Counted from the first letter of the stretch, positions 41,761-50,483 are shown. The stretch is DNA of 64,000 nt from Leptolyngbya sp. SIO1E4 (GCA_010672825.2 JAAHFU020000004.1:248001-312000), one strand, 5' to 3'. The notes: a model not told the origin generated them from the letters alone. Numbers and translations: made by a program.

Positions 41761-44091
41761 TCAACTCGGTGAGAACAGGCTATCTCTGATTTCCCGCCTC
41801 ATTCCACGACTGGCATAACAATCGTTGCCTCTACTTAAACAATTCAGCAGGAGCGTATTGGCCTCGTAATAACGCTTTAACAGGGTTGTTTGCTGGCGAG
41901 TGAAGCGCCAGTCATGGCCAATGTTGCGATGCCGCATGAGGATCTCTCTCAATTCTTCAGTCCACGAGTGACCGTTCGCTTTCCACGTTGTCAGTATCGC
42001 TTTCCCCTCGGCTGGGGGCAGTGCCTCCGTGAGCTGCTGAAGAGATTTTCTCAAACTAAGATCAGGGGTCTGATTTAGGGCACTGATCAGGGTGCGACTT
42101 AAGACACGACGGTGATCTTGAATGCGCTCAAGGCAATATTCCTCATCCTCTGTGGTAGAGAGGGTGTCTATCCGCTCAAGACGAGCACTCAAATTTTGAG
42201 CGCGATTGAGGGCATATGTGAGATCGAAATCCAGATCAAGGTCTACGTTGCTGCCCTGATAAATACTACGAGCTTTGGGAAGCATGATGTCGAGCGCGAA
42301 ATAGAAGATCCTAGATTGTATGCTGGAAGGCGGCCCCTTAACCGATGCTGCTTTCTGGTTCACCCAACCCAGGAACTTCTGCAGATGCTGATCAGCCGCC
42401 ATCAGGTTATTCGCATGAATTTTCATCAGGCCGAGGAGATAGTCTGAGTTTGGCAACATGCCAATCGCCAAGAGAAAGACCTCTCGCCATCGTTTTTCTG
42501 AGATATGGGAAACCAGATTGACAAGAGCCTGCTCTTGAGCTTTAGGATCAGGGATATTGACAATCTTGCGGGCAACAAAATACTCATGAAAGGTCAAATG
42601 GGAGAACGAGTAAATCGTCCGAGCCCGTTCTACTAAAAGCCCATGTTGAACTTCTATCGCCTTGAGAACCGCATTACTGTCCAGCTGTAATGACTTTAAA
42701 TCTCGACTGACATCTGGAAGGTGTTTGATATAGTCTTTAACCTCATATTCAACCGTCTTCTGCTTGAAGAAGTATTCGCCGCGGTCAAAGGTTGTATAGG
42801 CAATCTGACTCAGCAGATCTTCTTTACGCTGTCGCGATAAATTGCGATAGGTTTGGCCGCGCTCGATATTACGTTTGGCATCCCATCGCTTCAGTAATAC
42901 GTCTAACCCTTCTTCATAAAGCTCTGAGCGATTTGTCGGAAAATCTCCTGAATCACCAAAAACGATGCATAATAACGTCAGCAATAGGGGGCTGGTCGCT
43001 AGCTCTTGAATTCTTCTATTTTGCTTGAGTTGAGCTATGAATTTAGCGGACTTAGGCTCGTCTTGAGCAAATCTAAACCAGTTCTTGGAAAACGCAATAA
43101 TCTGTTTGCCATTGAAGTCTGCAATCTCAACTTCTGTGAATCGCTCAAATGCATATTCTTGGGCTGCGCTTCGACAGGTGATGATAAATCGATTGCCAGA
43201 GAATTTGTTAGAAAAAGCCTGAATCTGATTGGTAATATGCTTTCGATCGGCATCAGTTACTTCATCCAGGCCATCTAACAAGATAAGCAGGCGAGAATAG
43301 TTTAACAACTGCTCTAGTTCGTATCGTTCTAGCCCACAAAGCTCAAACTTTTTGAGAATATACTGAAAAAGATCTGGCTTTACTTGATCTTCAGCAAAGC
43401 GTCTGAGTGGAATAAAAATAGGAACATGATCAGCGAGTAATGCTTGCCGAATACATTGAATTGCTAAAAACTTTAAGAAAGTTGTTTTACCTGAACCTGG
43501 CTTCCCTAAAATGACTAGCCGAGGATGGTGCTCAACGAACTTGAGCGCGGCAAATCTCTTCCCGGGTGTTATCCCTAATTTGGCCCCATGAAAATCATCA
43601 ATTTCTGGATTAAAGTCCCTAATTAAATCAGCAATTTGTATATGCCGACTGGAGGCAATGTGATCGGAGACCTGAACTTCGGTATAGATAGCCGTTACCT
43701 CAACGGGGTAGTTGGTATCAAGTACGCGCATAGAGCCGCAGTCTCTCCGAATCAGAGGCTCTAGCTTTTCGTTAACTTCCTCGACAAAGGTGTTGACTTC
43801 TTCATAGTCAAGATCTAGGTAAGAGTTGGGATTATCTCTTTGATAGATTTCAAAGATCCGAGAGAGTAATCTCACCAGTTTGCCTGGCCCACTTCCATCA
43901 ATGCCAAACTTTTTGTAGACACCTGTCATGCGGCTACTGTATCTATCTCGGGAGATATTCAGTTCTTTGGCGACAACAATATCTGTCTTTTTAGTATCTT
44001 TAAGTCGTTCTAGAAAAGCCTCTTTCTCATATGAAGTTAACCCATACTGATCAGCTAACCGATTCAGGAAGCCCGATGGTATCGCACGCAT
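41761..44091 (-). CDS. NACHT NTPase with N-terminal HTH and NCH C-terminal domain
   Basis: 776 residues. N-terminal winged-HTH-like region (FLERLKDTKKTDIVVAKELNISRDRYSSRMTGVYKKFGI, 27-64). NACHT NTPase at about 170-430 with Walker A GKPGSGKT (196-203) and Walker B LLILLDGLDEV (268-278). Helical region with the bacterial NACHT signature QHGLLVERARTIYSFSHLTFHEYFVARKI. The C-terminal third has no recognised repeats. Bacterial NACHT proteins are STAND NTPases, several of which protect against phage. The gene lies 270 bp upstream of the telomere resolvase on the same strand. Confidence 0.9.
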   Translation of the reverse strand: MRAIPSGFLNRLADQYGLTSYEKEAFLERLKDTKKTDIVVAKELNISRDRYSSRMTGVYKKFGIDGSGPGKLVRLLSRIFEIYQRDNPNSYLDLDYEEVNTFVEEVNEKLEPLIRRDCGSMRVLDTNYPVEVTAIYTEVQVSDHIASSRHIQIADLIRDFNPEIDDFHGAKLGITPGKRFAALKFVEHHPRLVILGKPGSGKTTFLKFLAIQCIRQALLADHVPIFIPLRRFAEDQVKPDLFQYILKKFELCGLERYELEQLLNYSRLLILLDGLDEVTDADRKHITNQIQAFSNKFSGNRFIITCRSAAQEYAFERFTEVEIADFNGKQIIAFSKNWFRFAQDEPKSAKFIAQLKQNRRIQELATSPLLLTLLCIVFGDSGDFPTNRSELYEEGLDVLLKRWDAKRNIERGQTYRNLSRQRKEDLLSQIAYTTFDRGEYFFKQKTVEYEVKDYIKHLPDVSRDLKSLQLDSNAVLKAIEVQHGLLVERARTIYSFSHLTFHEYFVARKIVNIPDPKAQEQALVNLVSHISEKRWREVFLLAIGMLPNSDYLLGLMKIHANNLMAADQHLQKFLGWVNQKAASVKGPPSSIQSRIFYFALDIMLPKARSIYQGSNVDLDLDFDLTYALNRAQNLSARLERIDTLSTTEDEEYCLERIQDHRRVLSRTLISALNQTPDLSLRKSLQQLTEALPPAEGKAILTTWKANGHSWTEELREILMRHRNIGHDWRFTRQQTTLLKRYYEANTLLLNCLSRGNDCYASRGMRREIRDSLFSPS

Positions 44092-44684
44092 AATTTAATT
44101 TTAGTGCACCCTATGTATTTCTTATATCTCAACGAGCTTTGAAAAAGAATTAAGGAATACTAAACGCAAAAAATGGTGATAATTTAGGTAGGCAAAGCCC
44201 GACCTTTGCTCCTTTCTGAATGATTTATAAAACTCTATCTTGATAGTATGGATAAGGGCTTGAATCTCCTACCGGTTAAGGGCTCTTGATGGAACAATAA
44301 TTTCTCACCTTCATGCTGAGTGCGTATGAAGGTAATGGGTTCCAGGTCTGGTTTATAGTACTTCAACTCCCTATTGTAAGGCTTGCAAAATTTTCTGCAC
44401 CCTTTTGTGCTTCCAGCGCTAAGGAGAACTCAATTCTCAAAGCCTGCTAAGATTTCAGCCCACAAGATAAAAAAAGTAAGATACTGCGGACGCGATCGCC
44501 AGTAAGCATTCGTCTCTTAATTTGAAATCTCTGCATCTAGCGCTCTACTCAACATCTAAAGCTCTAGATACATTGTGTCAGGCTATGTCAGGGGTATGTC
44601 AGGAAAAGTCAGGAATAAGACAACAGTTATGTCTGTTTCCCTTATGGGATGCTGGGTTCAGTCAATTCAGGGAAGGTGAATACC
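44092..44684. other. Intergenic region
   Basis: 593 bp. Short direct repeats of TATGTCAGG-type at 44575-44612. No gene supported. Confidence 0.4.
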
Positions 44685-44930
44685 ATGTTTCTCATACCAG
44701 AAATCACAGAAATTTCCTCTTCTGCCGAAATTGCTAAAGTGTTGCGAGTCATTACCTCTGAGGATGCTGGAAGGATCCGATTTCAAGGTACAGATTGGCC
44801 AGCCCGATTTCATCATCCAGATTCTCAGATGTCTGCCCCTCCGAGTGCCATGGTTCGAGTGGTTGGGCGTCAGGGGCTCACTTTACTAGTAGAGCCTCTC
44901 TGGAAGCAGCCAACAAATCATAGGGCATAA
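44685..44930 (+). CDS. Small NfeD C-terminal-like (OB-fold) protein
   Basis: 81 residues from ATG 44685; GGAAGGTG lies about 7 bp upstream. EDAGRIRFQGTDWPARFHH and MVRVVGRQGLTLLVEPL match the OB-fold of the NfeD C-terminal domain, found alone in small proteins. No TM segment. Role unclear. The terminator at 45011 follows. Confidence 0.75.
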   Translation: MFLIPEITEISSSAEIAKVLRVITSEDAGRIRFQGTDWPARFHHPDSQMSAPPSAMVRVVGRQGLTLLVEPLWKQPTNHRA

Positions 44931-45010
44931 AGAACTTTCCGGGTTCTAATTGTCCCTTATTAAACGTGGTAAACGAGGGGTGTATGATCACGACCGCAAT
45001 CAATACACAT

Positions 45011-45046
45011 AAAAAGACCCCAACCATGACTCATTGGGGTCTTTTT
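45011..45046. terminator. Bidirectional terminator
   Basis: AAAAAGACCCCAA pairs with TTGGGGTCTTTTT across a 10-nt loop; A- and T-tracts on both sides. Confidence 0.85.
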
Positions 45047-45101
45047 GTGCGCTAAAGGGGACTGAACACACAAAGCGTTTGAGTAGTAAGCCTGAATAAA
45101 A

Positions 45102-45127
45102 CCCCCTTGACGGCTGCATCAAGGGGG
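45102..45127 (-). terminator. Terminator of the FDELRREN repeat gene
   Basis: CCCCCTTGA/TCAAGGGGG with an 8-nt loop, followed on the minus strand by TTTTATT. Confidence 0.8.
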
Positions 45128-45204
45128 CGGGAGCGTGTGAGTGTGAACTAGACTAGGCGAAAGCTGCCGAAAGCCAATGCTGTCAACTAAGGAAGGCTGG
45201 TAGA

Positions 45205-45798
45205 TTAATCTTTCTCTAAATTCTCGCGACGCAGCTCATCAATGTTGGCCGCATCTTTGTCGAGGTTCTCGCGGCGCAGTTCGTCGAACTTGTTGCTTTT
45301 TTCTAAATTTGCCTGACGCAGTTCATCGAGGTTGACGGCATCTTTGTCGAGGTTCTCACGGCGCAGTTCATCAAAGCTAACGCCTTTTACCTGCAGTTCA
45401 ACCACAGCATCCTTATCAAGGTTTTCGCGACGTAGCTCATCGAAATTGACCGCATCCTTGTCGAGGTTTTCACGACGTAACTCATCAAAGCTAACGCCTT
45501 TTACCTGCAGTTCAACCACGGCATCCTTATCAAGGTTTTCGCGACGTAGCTCGTCGAAATTGACCGCATCTTTGTCTAGATTCTCGCGGCGCAGTTCGTC
45601 GAAGCTGATAGCCTTGAGCTGAATCTCAGCAACCGCATCTTTGTCTAGATTCTCGCGGCGTAGCTCGTCGAAGTTGACGGCATCTTTGTCTAGATTCTCG
45701 CGACGCAATTCATCAAAATTGGGGACGGCGTAAGCAGCAGGGGCAGTGGCGATAGAAACAGCGGTCAGAGCAGTGAGAGCAAGGGCAATGCGTTTCAT
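45205..45798 (-). CDS. Exported protein with ten FDELRRENLDKD repeats
   Basis: 197 residues. AAAGGAG lies about 10 bp before ATG 45798. A signal peptide (MKRIALALTALTAVSIATAPAAYA) is followed almost only by copies of (N)FDELRRENLDKDAV, ten in all, arranged as pairs separated by a short hydrophobic linker (AEIQLKAIS, VELQVKGVS twice). The last three units are more diverged (NLDELRQANLEKSN, KFDELRRENLDKDAA, NIDELRRENLEKD). Each unit is a charged potential helix with equal acidic and basic residues. No family is recognised. Probably periplasmic or secreted. Strong RBS, signal peptide and terminator argue for an expressed gene. Confidence 0.8.
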   Translation of the reverse strand: MKRIALALTALTAVSIATAPAAYAVPNFDELRRENLDKDAVNFDELRRENLDKDAVAEIQLKAISFDELRRENLDKDAVNFDELRRENLDKDAVVELQVKGVSFDELRRENLDKDAVNFDELRRENLDKDAVVELQVKGVSFDELRRENLDKDAVNLDELRQANLEKSNKFDELRRENLDKDAANIDELRRENLEKD

Positions 45799-46000
45799 AG
45801 TTTGAACTCCTTTCGTCGCTTGAGCAACTTAATCATCTTGAGTTCTATAGTGGAGCCCGCCGCTGAGTCCTCCCTGACCGACAAATAAGCTCACCCTAAT
45901 GGCTTCCTGAGAAAACTGAGTGCCAGGCTCGATTGAGCTGAGTGTGTTTTGATGCGATCGCGGCGTGCCCCACGAATTGGCCTAGCCGCCCCTGAGCAAC

Positions 46001-46030
46001 AAAAAACCCCTGGCTGTGATGACCAGGGGT
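46001..46030 (-). terminator. Terminator of the first DUF4278 gene
   Basis: CCCCTGG/CCAGGGG stem with a T-tract on the minus strand, 55 bp after the stop at 46085. Confidence 0.8.
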
Positions 46031-46084
46031 GGTTTTGAGGGGGTGGAGAAAACGAAGTGTGCTAAAGCAAATAGAGAATATCCT

Positions 46085-46261
46085 TTAGCGGCTGTAGCGC
46101 ACGCCGCGATAGGTCAACTCTACAGAGGGCTGTCGTTGAGCCACTTGGGTTTGCTTCATCTGATAGTGCTTCCCAAGGAAGGTACCGGTCTGTTCAGTGA
46201 TGGGGGCTTCGGTGCCGTTGATAGAGGACTGGTAAGTGATGCCGCGATAGGTGAAGTTCAT
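46085..46261 (-). CDS. DUF4278 protein, copy 1
   Basis: 58 residues starting at ATG 46261 (MNFTYRGITYQ). Two YRG-x-x-Y motifs at the ends (TYRGITY and LTYRGVRYSR) typify DUF4278, a small cyanobacterial domain of unknown function. The frame continues upstream to 46396, but the domain starts here. Paralogue of 46716-46892. Confidence 0.8.
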   Translation of the reverse strand: MNFTYRGITYQSSINGTEAPITEQTGTFLGKHYQMKQTQVAQRQPSVELTYRGVRYSR

Positions 46262-46423
46262 GGGGGCAAGTCTCCGACTTGTGTTGTTGATAATAGAAAC
46301 AGTCTTTCCCCAGGGCATCCCCGTTAGAAATGTGTGTGATTGATTACCCCAAGCGGGGTTTTGTATCACCTGCGCAGTGTGATCTGTGTTTGACACTCAA
46401 TTTGCATACAGCTGGATGAAGGC

Positions 46424-46470
46424 AGAAAGGGGAAGGCAGAAGGCAGAGGGCAGAATGCAGAAGGCAAAAT
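46424..46470 (+). repeat. Family C fragment (AGAAGGC heptamers)
   Basis: Only the GGCAGAA-rich heptamer part is present, without the CTGCATAAGGATTTCAGG block. Confidence 0.55.
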
Positions 46471-46497
46471 GGAGTTCTTTCTATGGGGGCCTGACTT

Positions 46498-46618
46498 ATC
46501 CCAGTTCTCGTTTCTGAATCAACAGATCCAGACCCCTCCCAACCTCACCCTTTCCAAGGGGAGGTGCCGCAGGCGGTGGGGTGGCGATAGGTAGCGCTGC
46601 TTTGGGGAATTGGTATTA
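46498..46618 (+). repeat. Dispersed element family B, copy 3
   Basis: ATCCCAGTTCTCGTTTCTGA to GGGGAATTGGTATTA. Its hairpin arm reads TCACCCTTT, so one arm is imperfect. Confidence 0.8.
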
Positions 46619-46640
46619 ACCTGACTGGCAATAGTGATAC

Positions 46641-46672
46641 AAAAAGACCTCCGATCACACGCGATCGGAGGC
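46641..46672 (-). terminator. Terminator of the second DUF4278 gene
   Basis: CCTCCGATC/GATCGGAGG, 6-nt loop, followed on the minus strand by TCTTTTTG. Confidence 0.8.
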
Positions 46673-46715
46673 TTCATTGTGTTGTTAGGAGAGGAGATGG
46701 AAAGTGATAGTCCGT

Positions 46716-46892
46716 TTATTGGCTGTAACGGACTCCGCGATACGTTAGCTGGTGGGGGTGCCGTTGTTGAACGGTACCCCCTTGCTTCACCTTGTACGTG
46801 GCGCCTAAAAAGGTACCGATTTGTTCAGATTCAGCCATCTCAGTACCTGTGACTGGGGCTTTATATGAGACGCCACGATAAGTGAACTGCAT
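46716..46892 (-). CDS. DUF4278 protein, copy 2
   Basis: 58 residues read directly from the minus strand, starting MQFTYRGVSYKAPVTGTEMA and ending QLTYRGVRYSQ. The same architecture and length as copy 1 indicates tandem duplication; the family B element and family C fragment now lie between the two copies. Own terminator at 46641. Confidence 0.82.
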   Translation of the reverse strand: MQFTYRGVSYKAPVTGTEMAESEQIGTFLGATYKVKQGGTVQQRHPHQLTYRGVRYSQ

Positions 46893-47620
46893 AACAGGAA
46901 CTCCAATAACTCGGGGGGCGCTTCAGAGCGCTGTGTGTAGCGTCTCTGAATTTCGATGAACTTATAGTCGCGTGAATTCCTGCTCTAAGTGGTGATTGAG
47001 GTCTTTTGCCGATAGTGATATCTTCGGTGACTTGTGGTGCTGAAGATTGGCGTTAACGGTGATGAAAACCTGGGATGCTAATGATGCTGATCACAGAAAA
47101 TTTTGATGAATTGCGGGTGACCCCTGTTGTCGATGGGGCAAAACCTATGGACGAAGCCTGTGGACGAACCCTACGTGGCAAAACTCTAGGAATAATGAAA
47201 GGCTGGATGAGAGAGTCGTTCAGTTGTTTGGTCTGTCTTATCCCAGTTTTCGTTTCTAAAGCGACAGAGCAGACCCCGCCCAGCCTCCCCTTGCCAAGGG
47301 GAGGTGCCGCAGGCGGTGGGGTGGCGATGTGTAGCGCTGATTTGGAGAATTGGTCTTAACACAACTATGGACTGCGATATGCCTTGCATTGCAGGAGGGA
47401 GGCTCAGGAGGGGCGCTGCAGAATATACAGGATGTGTTAGGTGTGCCAGTGGGGTAGAAAACACTGATTTTGGGTTGGCTGAAAATCGCCAAAAGTCCTA
47501 GAAAACGTCGCCTGCGTGATATTACGGTGTAGTGTGACAGCTCGCTGGCAGGCAAGCTTTGATCAGAGCTAATCTGGGTAGATAACGTTAGAAATAAACT
47601 CTAAATAGTAGGCAATTCTC
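46893..47620. other. Intergenic region with family B copy 4
   Basis: 728 bp. Family B element at 47239-47358. A frame at 47075 contains ENFDELR, matching the repeat protein by chance or descent, but there is no further support for a gene. Confidence 0.4.
47239..47358 (+). repeat. Dispersed element family B, copy 4
   Basis: TATCCCAGTTTTCGTTTCT to GAGAATTGGTCTTA. Hairpin CTCCCCTTG/CAAGGGGAG intact. Confidence 0.85.
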
Positions 47621-48259
47621 TTGCTGGCATACCGCTCAATTCAGGCAACCAGGTTAGTGGATAGTTTTGGGCTAAGAATTGCTTTTTATCCTCATAGGAC
47701 ACGAACTGTGATTGTCTCTCAAGGCCGAGCTAAATTATCTACTCTGGAGCGGCTCGCGCTGATTCGACAATTAAGCGAGCTGCCTTTAACTCAATTAGGG
47801 CAGATTGAATTTGCCCTCAATGTTCCGAAAAGCGTTATGCCAGGAATGGCTGCTCCTGTGGGCGATCGCGCCAAGGCGTTGCTGGACTGGGCAGATGGCC
47901 CTACTGGGGTTGGGTTGGGCGTTGTCTATGAGGTGGCGCAGCAAATAATTCCGACCCTCCGCCCGCTAGAGCAATCTGATCCGACAGGGCAGTCACTGAC
48001 GGTGCATCTCGTCATCACGCTTGCTGGCGATGCTGACGAGATGACGCTAGATCAGCTGCTAACGCTCCTGAATGAATTGCGGCACAAATCCCACAACGAC
48101 TTCCTAGAAATCATGAAGATAGATTCAGGAGACGGTATTCGATGTATTATCAACGGCTCGTCCTATGCTCTAAACAGTCTCAAGACCCAGCACCAGTTAG
48201 GCTGGTGCCAACATCTGCTCAATCGGCCTGTACTCTCAGTGGAATTTGAGTATGATTAG
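47621..48259 (+). CDS. Effector-associated domain (EAD)-like protein
   Basis: 212 codons in the longest frame (TTG 47621). GTG 47708 is an alternative, as residues 1-29 show no conserved pattern. STLERLALIRQLSELPLTQLGQIEFALNVPKSVMPGMAAPVGDRAKALLDWADGPTGVGL resembles bacterial effector-associated/death-like domains that couple NTPases, proteases and TIRs in conflict systems. The C-terminal part (SLTVHLVITLAGDADEMTLDQLLTLLNELRHKSHNDFLEIMKI) is an alpha/beta module often found after such domains. No obvious effector is adjacent; the NACHT and TIR-NB-ARC genes are 3-4 kb away. Confidence 0.65.
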   Translation: MLAYRSIQATRLVDSFGLRIAFYPHRTRTVIVSQGRAKLSTLERLALIRQLSELPLTQLGQIEFALNVPKSVMPGMAAPVGDRAKALLDWADGPTGVGLGVVYEVAQQIIPTLRPLEQSDPTGQSLTVHLVITLAGDADEMTLDQLLTLLNELRHKSHNDFLEIMKIDSGDGIRCIINGSSYALNSLKTQHQLGWCQHLLNRPVLSVEFEYD

Positions 48260-48311
48260 GCCTCGATAAAAATTACCCTGAGGTTTGGGTAAAGTGCGTC
48301 TACCTGTGACA

Positions 48312-48407
48312 TATAGCCTTATTCAGGTGAGTCCAGTACATCTGGGTTAAGGCAGGGGCTAGGGTTTGAGGTCTAGGGTGTACTGTATCCGACTGCAAAC
48401 CGTATAG
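48312..48407 (+). repeat. Dispersed element family A, copy 4
   Basis: TATAGCCTTATTCAGGTGAG to AACCGTATAG. G-rich core is GGGGCTAGGGTTTGAGGTCT followed by AGGGTG. Confidence 0.85.
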
Positions 48408-48414
48408 CCCTAAG

Positions 48415-48445
48415 AAGACCCCGACTCATTGAGTCGGGGCTCTGT
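48415..48445. terminator. Terminator between family A copy 4 and the small minus-strand gene
   Basis: CCCCGACTCA/TGAGTCGGGG with a 1-nt centre (effective loop 5). TCTTCTT on the minus strand, 30 bp after the stop at 48472. Confidence 0.8.
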
Positions 48446-48471
48446 TATTGGGCGTAATGACAGCTGGCAGC

Positions 48472-48669
48472 CTAGCAGCTAGCCAGGTGTTCATTCAAGC
48501 AGTCGATCACGGTATCTAGCCCTGCTGCTGCAGTGCGGATATTGGTATCCTGTAACCCTTCTGCAAGGGAGTGTTCTAGGTAGCCCAGCTCAATCACAAG
48601 TCGTTTGACAACGGCTCGTAGGCGACGCTGGTGAGCAGTGCGGTGGGTGGTTAGGGCGCGGGTGTTCAT
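48472..48669 (-). CDS. Small helical protein of unknown function
   Basis: 65 residues. GAGGAA lies about 8 bp before ATG 48669 and a terminator follows. Basic N terminus (TTHRTAHQRRLRAVVKR), then a predicted helical segment. No known domain. TGTTGCAA boxes upstream (48721-48800) may form its operator. Confidence 0.55.
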   Translation of the reverse strand: MNTRALTTHRTAHQRRLRAVVKRLVIELGYLEHSLAEGLQDTNIRTAAAGLDTVIDCLNEHLASC

Positions 48670-48720
48670 GGGTCGATTCCTCGGTTCATGGGCTACACCG
48701 CTGTGATATCACAACGTGCA

Positions 48721-48797
48721 TTGTTGCAACAACATGCAATATTTGCAGCAACTTGGCTGTTGCAATCTGTGTCGCGAGCAACACCCTGTGTTGCAAT
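48721..48797. promoter_or_regulatory. TGTTGCAA boxes upstream of the small gene
   Basis: Perfect palindrome TTGTTGCAACAA at 48721-48732, with further TGTTGCAAT copies at about 48769 and 48789. Iteration of one half-site upstream of a minus-strand gene is operator-like. Confidence 0.45.
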
Positions 48798-48811
48798 AGT
48801 GGGGCAGGCAG

Positions 48812-48909
48812 ATATAGCCTTGTTCAGGTGAGTCCAGTACATCCGGGTCAAAACAGGGTCTAGGGTTTGGGGTCTAGGGTGTGCTTGATTAGCCTGCATA
48901 CCGCTATAT
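48812..48909 (+). repeat. Dispersed element family A, copy 5 (most complete)
   Basis: 98 bp with 7-bp terminal inverted repeats ATATAGC/GCTATAT. Core AGGGTCTAGGGTTTGGGGTC then TAGGG, giving four G-runs of at least three. Confidence 0.88.
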
Positions 48910-48921
48910 GCCGGGTGAGCC

Positions 48922-49026
48922 TATAGCAAAAGGCAGAAATCAGAAATCAAAAGGCAGAAATCAAACCTTTGCTGCATAAGGATTTCAGGGAACCTGATTG
49001 TTCTAACTAGCACGTCAGGTGCAATA
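48922..49026 (+). repeat. Dispersed element family C, copy 2
   Basis: TATAGCAAAAGGCAGAAATC through CTGCATAAGGATTTCAGG to AGCACGTCAGGTGCAATA. Inverted copy at 50379, on the other side of the hydrolase gene. Confidence 0.85.
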
Positions 49027-49101
49027 TGCTCTCGTTATGCCGGTTTTGAAAATAGATATCGGCCAGTGTTCTTGCCGGATCGAGGATAGAGAAGAACGCG
49101 C

Positions 49102-50100
49102 ATGCTTTGGCTTATCGGATTGGTTGGTGTGACTGGGTTATTAGTTGGCGGTTTAGGCTGGCAGTATCGTCAATGGCTTGACGTGCGATCGCAGCGTGTA
49201 TCGGCGGAAAGCAGCCTCGCACAGACTTTAGCTGGGCAGGTTGAGTACGATTTGCGCGGCGATGGGCCGACCGTCTTGCATTTTCACGGTGGCAATGTGG
49301 GTCACAACGGTTGGTTTATGTTGGCGCATCTGATGGGTGCAGGCTACCAAGTGCTAACGCCCGATCGCCCTGGGTATCTGGGTACACCACTGGCGGATAA
49401 TGGCTCACCCGAAGCGCAGGCAGATCTCTTCGCGGTATTGCTCGACACGCTGAAGATAGACCGGGTTGCTGTCATTGGCATTTCGGCAGGTGGCCCGGCA
49501 GCGCTGCAGTTTGCCCTGAGGCATCCAAATCGTACGGCGGCATTGGTGCTGTTGTCTGCTATCACCCGGCGTACTGCCTTGTCTGATGATCAGCTCAACA
49601 GCATGTTGGGACGGCTGGTAATGACACCTCGTTTTCAGAATGCTGCTTATTTCTTCATTAACCAGGCGATGAAACGTCTGCCGAGACTGGCACTCCAAGA
49701 TTATGTGCGTACCGAAACGACCTATGACATGGCAACCGGTAAACGTTACATCCAGCAAATTCTGGCAGATCCCGATCAACGGCAGCAGGTGATCGCGCTG
49801 GCAGATGCCATTGTGCCTGCGTTACCGCGTTTTGATGGTGTCTCTAACGATCTCAAGGTTCAGCAAGGTCTGGATGAGTTACCCCTGGATCAAATCGAGG
49901 CTCCCACGCTCATTGTTCATAGTCAGCATGATGGTGACGTGCCTTACGAAAATGCCACTGATGCTGAGGCCAAAATCCCTAACGCTGAACTCATTACTGT
50001 GGAGCAGTTTGGACATATGGTGTGGTGGGGCGATCCGGCGGTGACGCAGGGGTTTCAGGCGAGGATCGAGGCTTTCTTGCAGACTCATTTTGCACGTTAG
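49102..50100 (+). CDS. Membrane-anchored alpha/beta hydrolase
   Basis: 332 residues. N-terminal TM helix (about 2-20), then an alpha/beta-hydrolase fold: HFHGGNVGHNGW (oxyanion region), nucleophile elbow GISAGG, acid Asp in HSQHDGDVP and His in QFGHMVWWGDP, giving a complete triad. The TM anchor without a cleavable site suggests an inner-membrane enzyme with an outward domain. Substrate unknown. Flanked by family A and C elements on both sides. Confidence 0.88.
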   Translation: MLWLIGLVGVTGLLVGGLGWQYRQWLDVRSQRVSAESSLAQTLAGQVEYDLRGDGPTVLHFHGGNVGHNGWFMLAHLMGAGYQVLTPDRPGYLGTPLADNGSPEAQADLFAVLLDTLKIDRVAVIGISAGGPAALQFALRHPNRTAALVLLSAITRRTALSDDQLNSMLGRLVMTPRFQNAAYFFINQAMKRLPRLALQDYVRTETTYDMATGKRYIQQILADPDQRQQVIALADAIVPALPRFDGVSNDLKVQQGLDELPLDQIEAPTLIVHSQHDGDVPYENATDAEAKIPNAELITVEQFGHMVWWGDPAVTQGFQARIEAFLQTHFAR

Positions 50101-50166
50101 CGATATATGCCTCTTGAAATCCAACGTTTGCCATCATGCCTGCTCTGAGGTGATTTTAACGGCAAG

Positions 50167-50263
50167 CAGCAGCCCTATTCAGTTCAATCCAGTACGTTTT
50201 GGTGAAGGTAGGGTCTAGGGTTTGGGGTCTAGGGTGTACTTGATCTAAATGCACGCTGCTGTA
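50167..50263 (+). repeat. Dispersed element family A, copy 6
   Basis: GCAGCCCTATTCAGTTCAAT to GCACGCTGC. Core GGGTCTAGGGTTTGGGGTC plus TAGGG. Confidence 0.82.
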
Positions 50264-50378
50264 GGGATGGATCATCTGCTTCTAATGGCTGTGGCATGGC
50301 ATTGAATGCTTGCTCCTCAGAGTGCAGGTAAGCATCAATGTCGGCACGGTTTGCTAAGTAAAAAGTAATCACGCCATA
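50264..50378 (-). pseudogene. Remnant of a DUF433-like antitoxin gene
   Basis: On the minus strand, YGVITFYLANRADIDAYLHS and EEQAFNAM resemble the C-terminal end of DUF433 antitoxins (ALAYYxxxxxEIDAxIxxEE). The N-terminal domain is missing: family C copy 3 begins at 50379, and family A copy 6 lies just after the remaining end. The open frame (50229-50411) is made up from the element sequences. Confidence 0.55.
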
Positions 50379-50483
50379 TATTGCACCTGAAGTGCTGGTT
50401 AGGACAGTCAAATTTCCTGGAATCCTTATGCAGCAAGGGTTTGATTTCTGATTTCTGCCTTCTGATTTCTGCCTTTTGCTATA
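50379..50483 (-). repeat. Dispersed element family C, copy 3 (inverted)
   Basis: Reverse complement of copy 2 with few changes: TTGCACCTGAAGTGCTGG, then CCTTATGCAG and TTTCTGCC-type heptamers ending TTTTGCTATA. Confidence 0.85.

Noticed and set aside
47075-47359. Frame containing ENFDELR
   Set aside because: One match to the repeat protein only; the 3' half is translated family B element.
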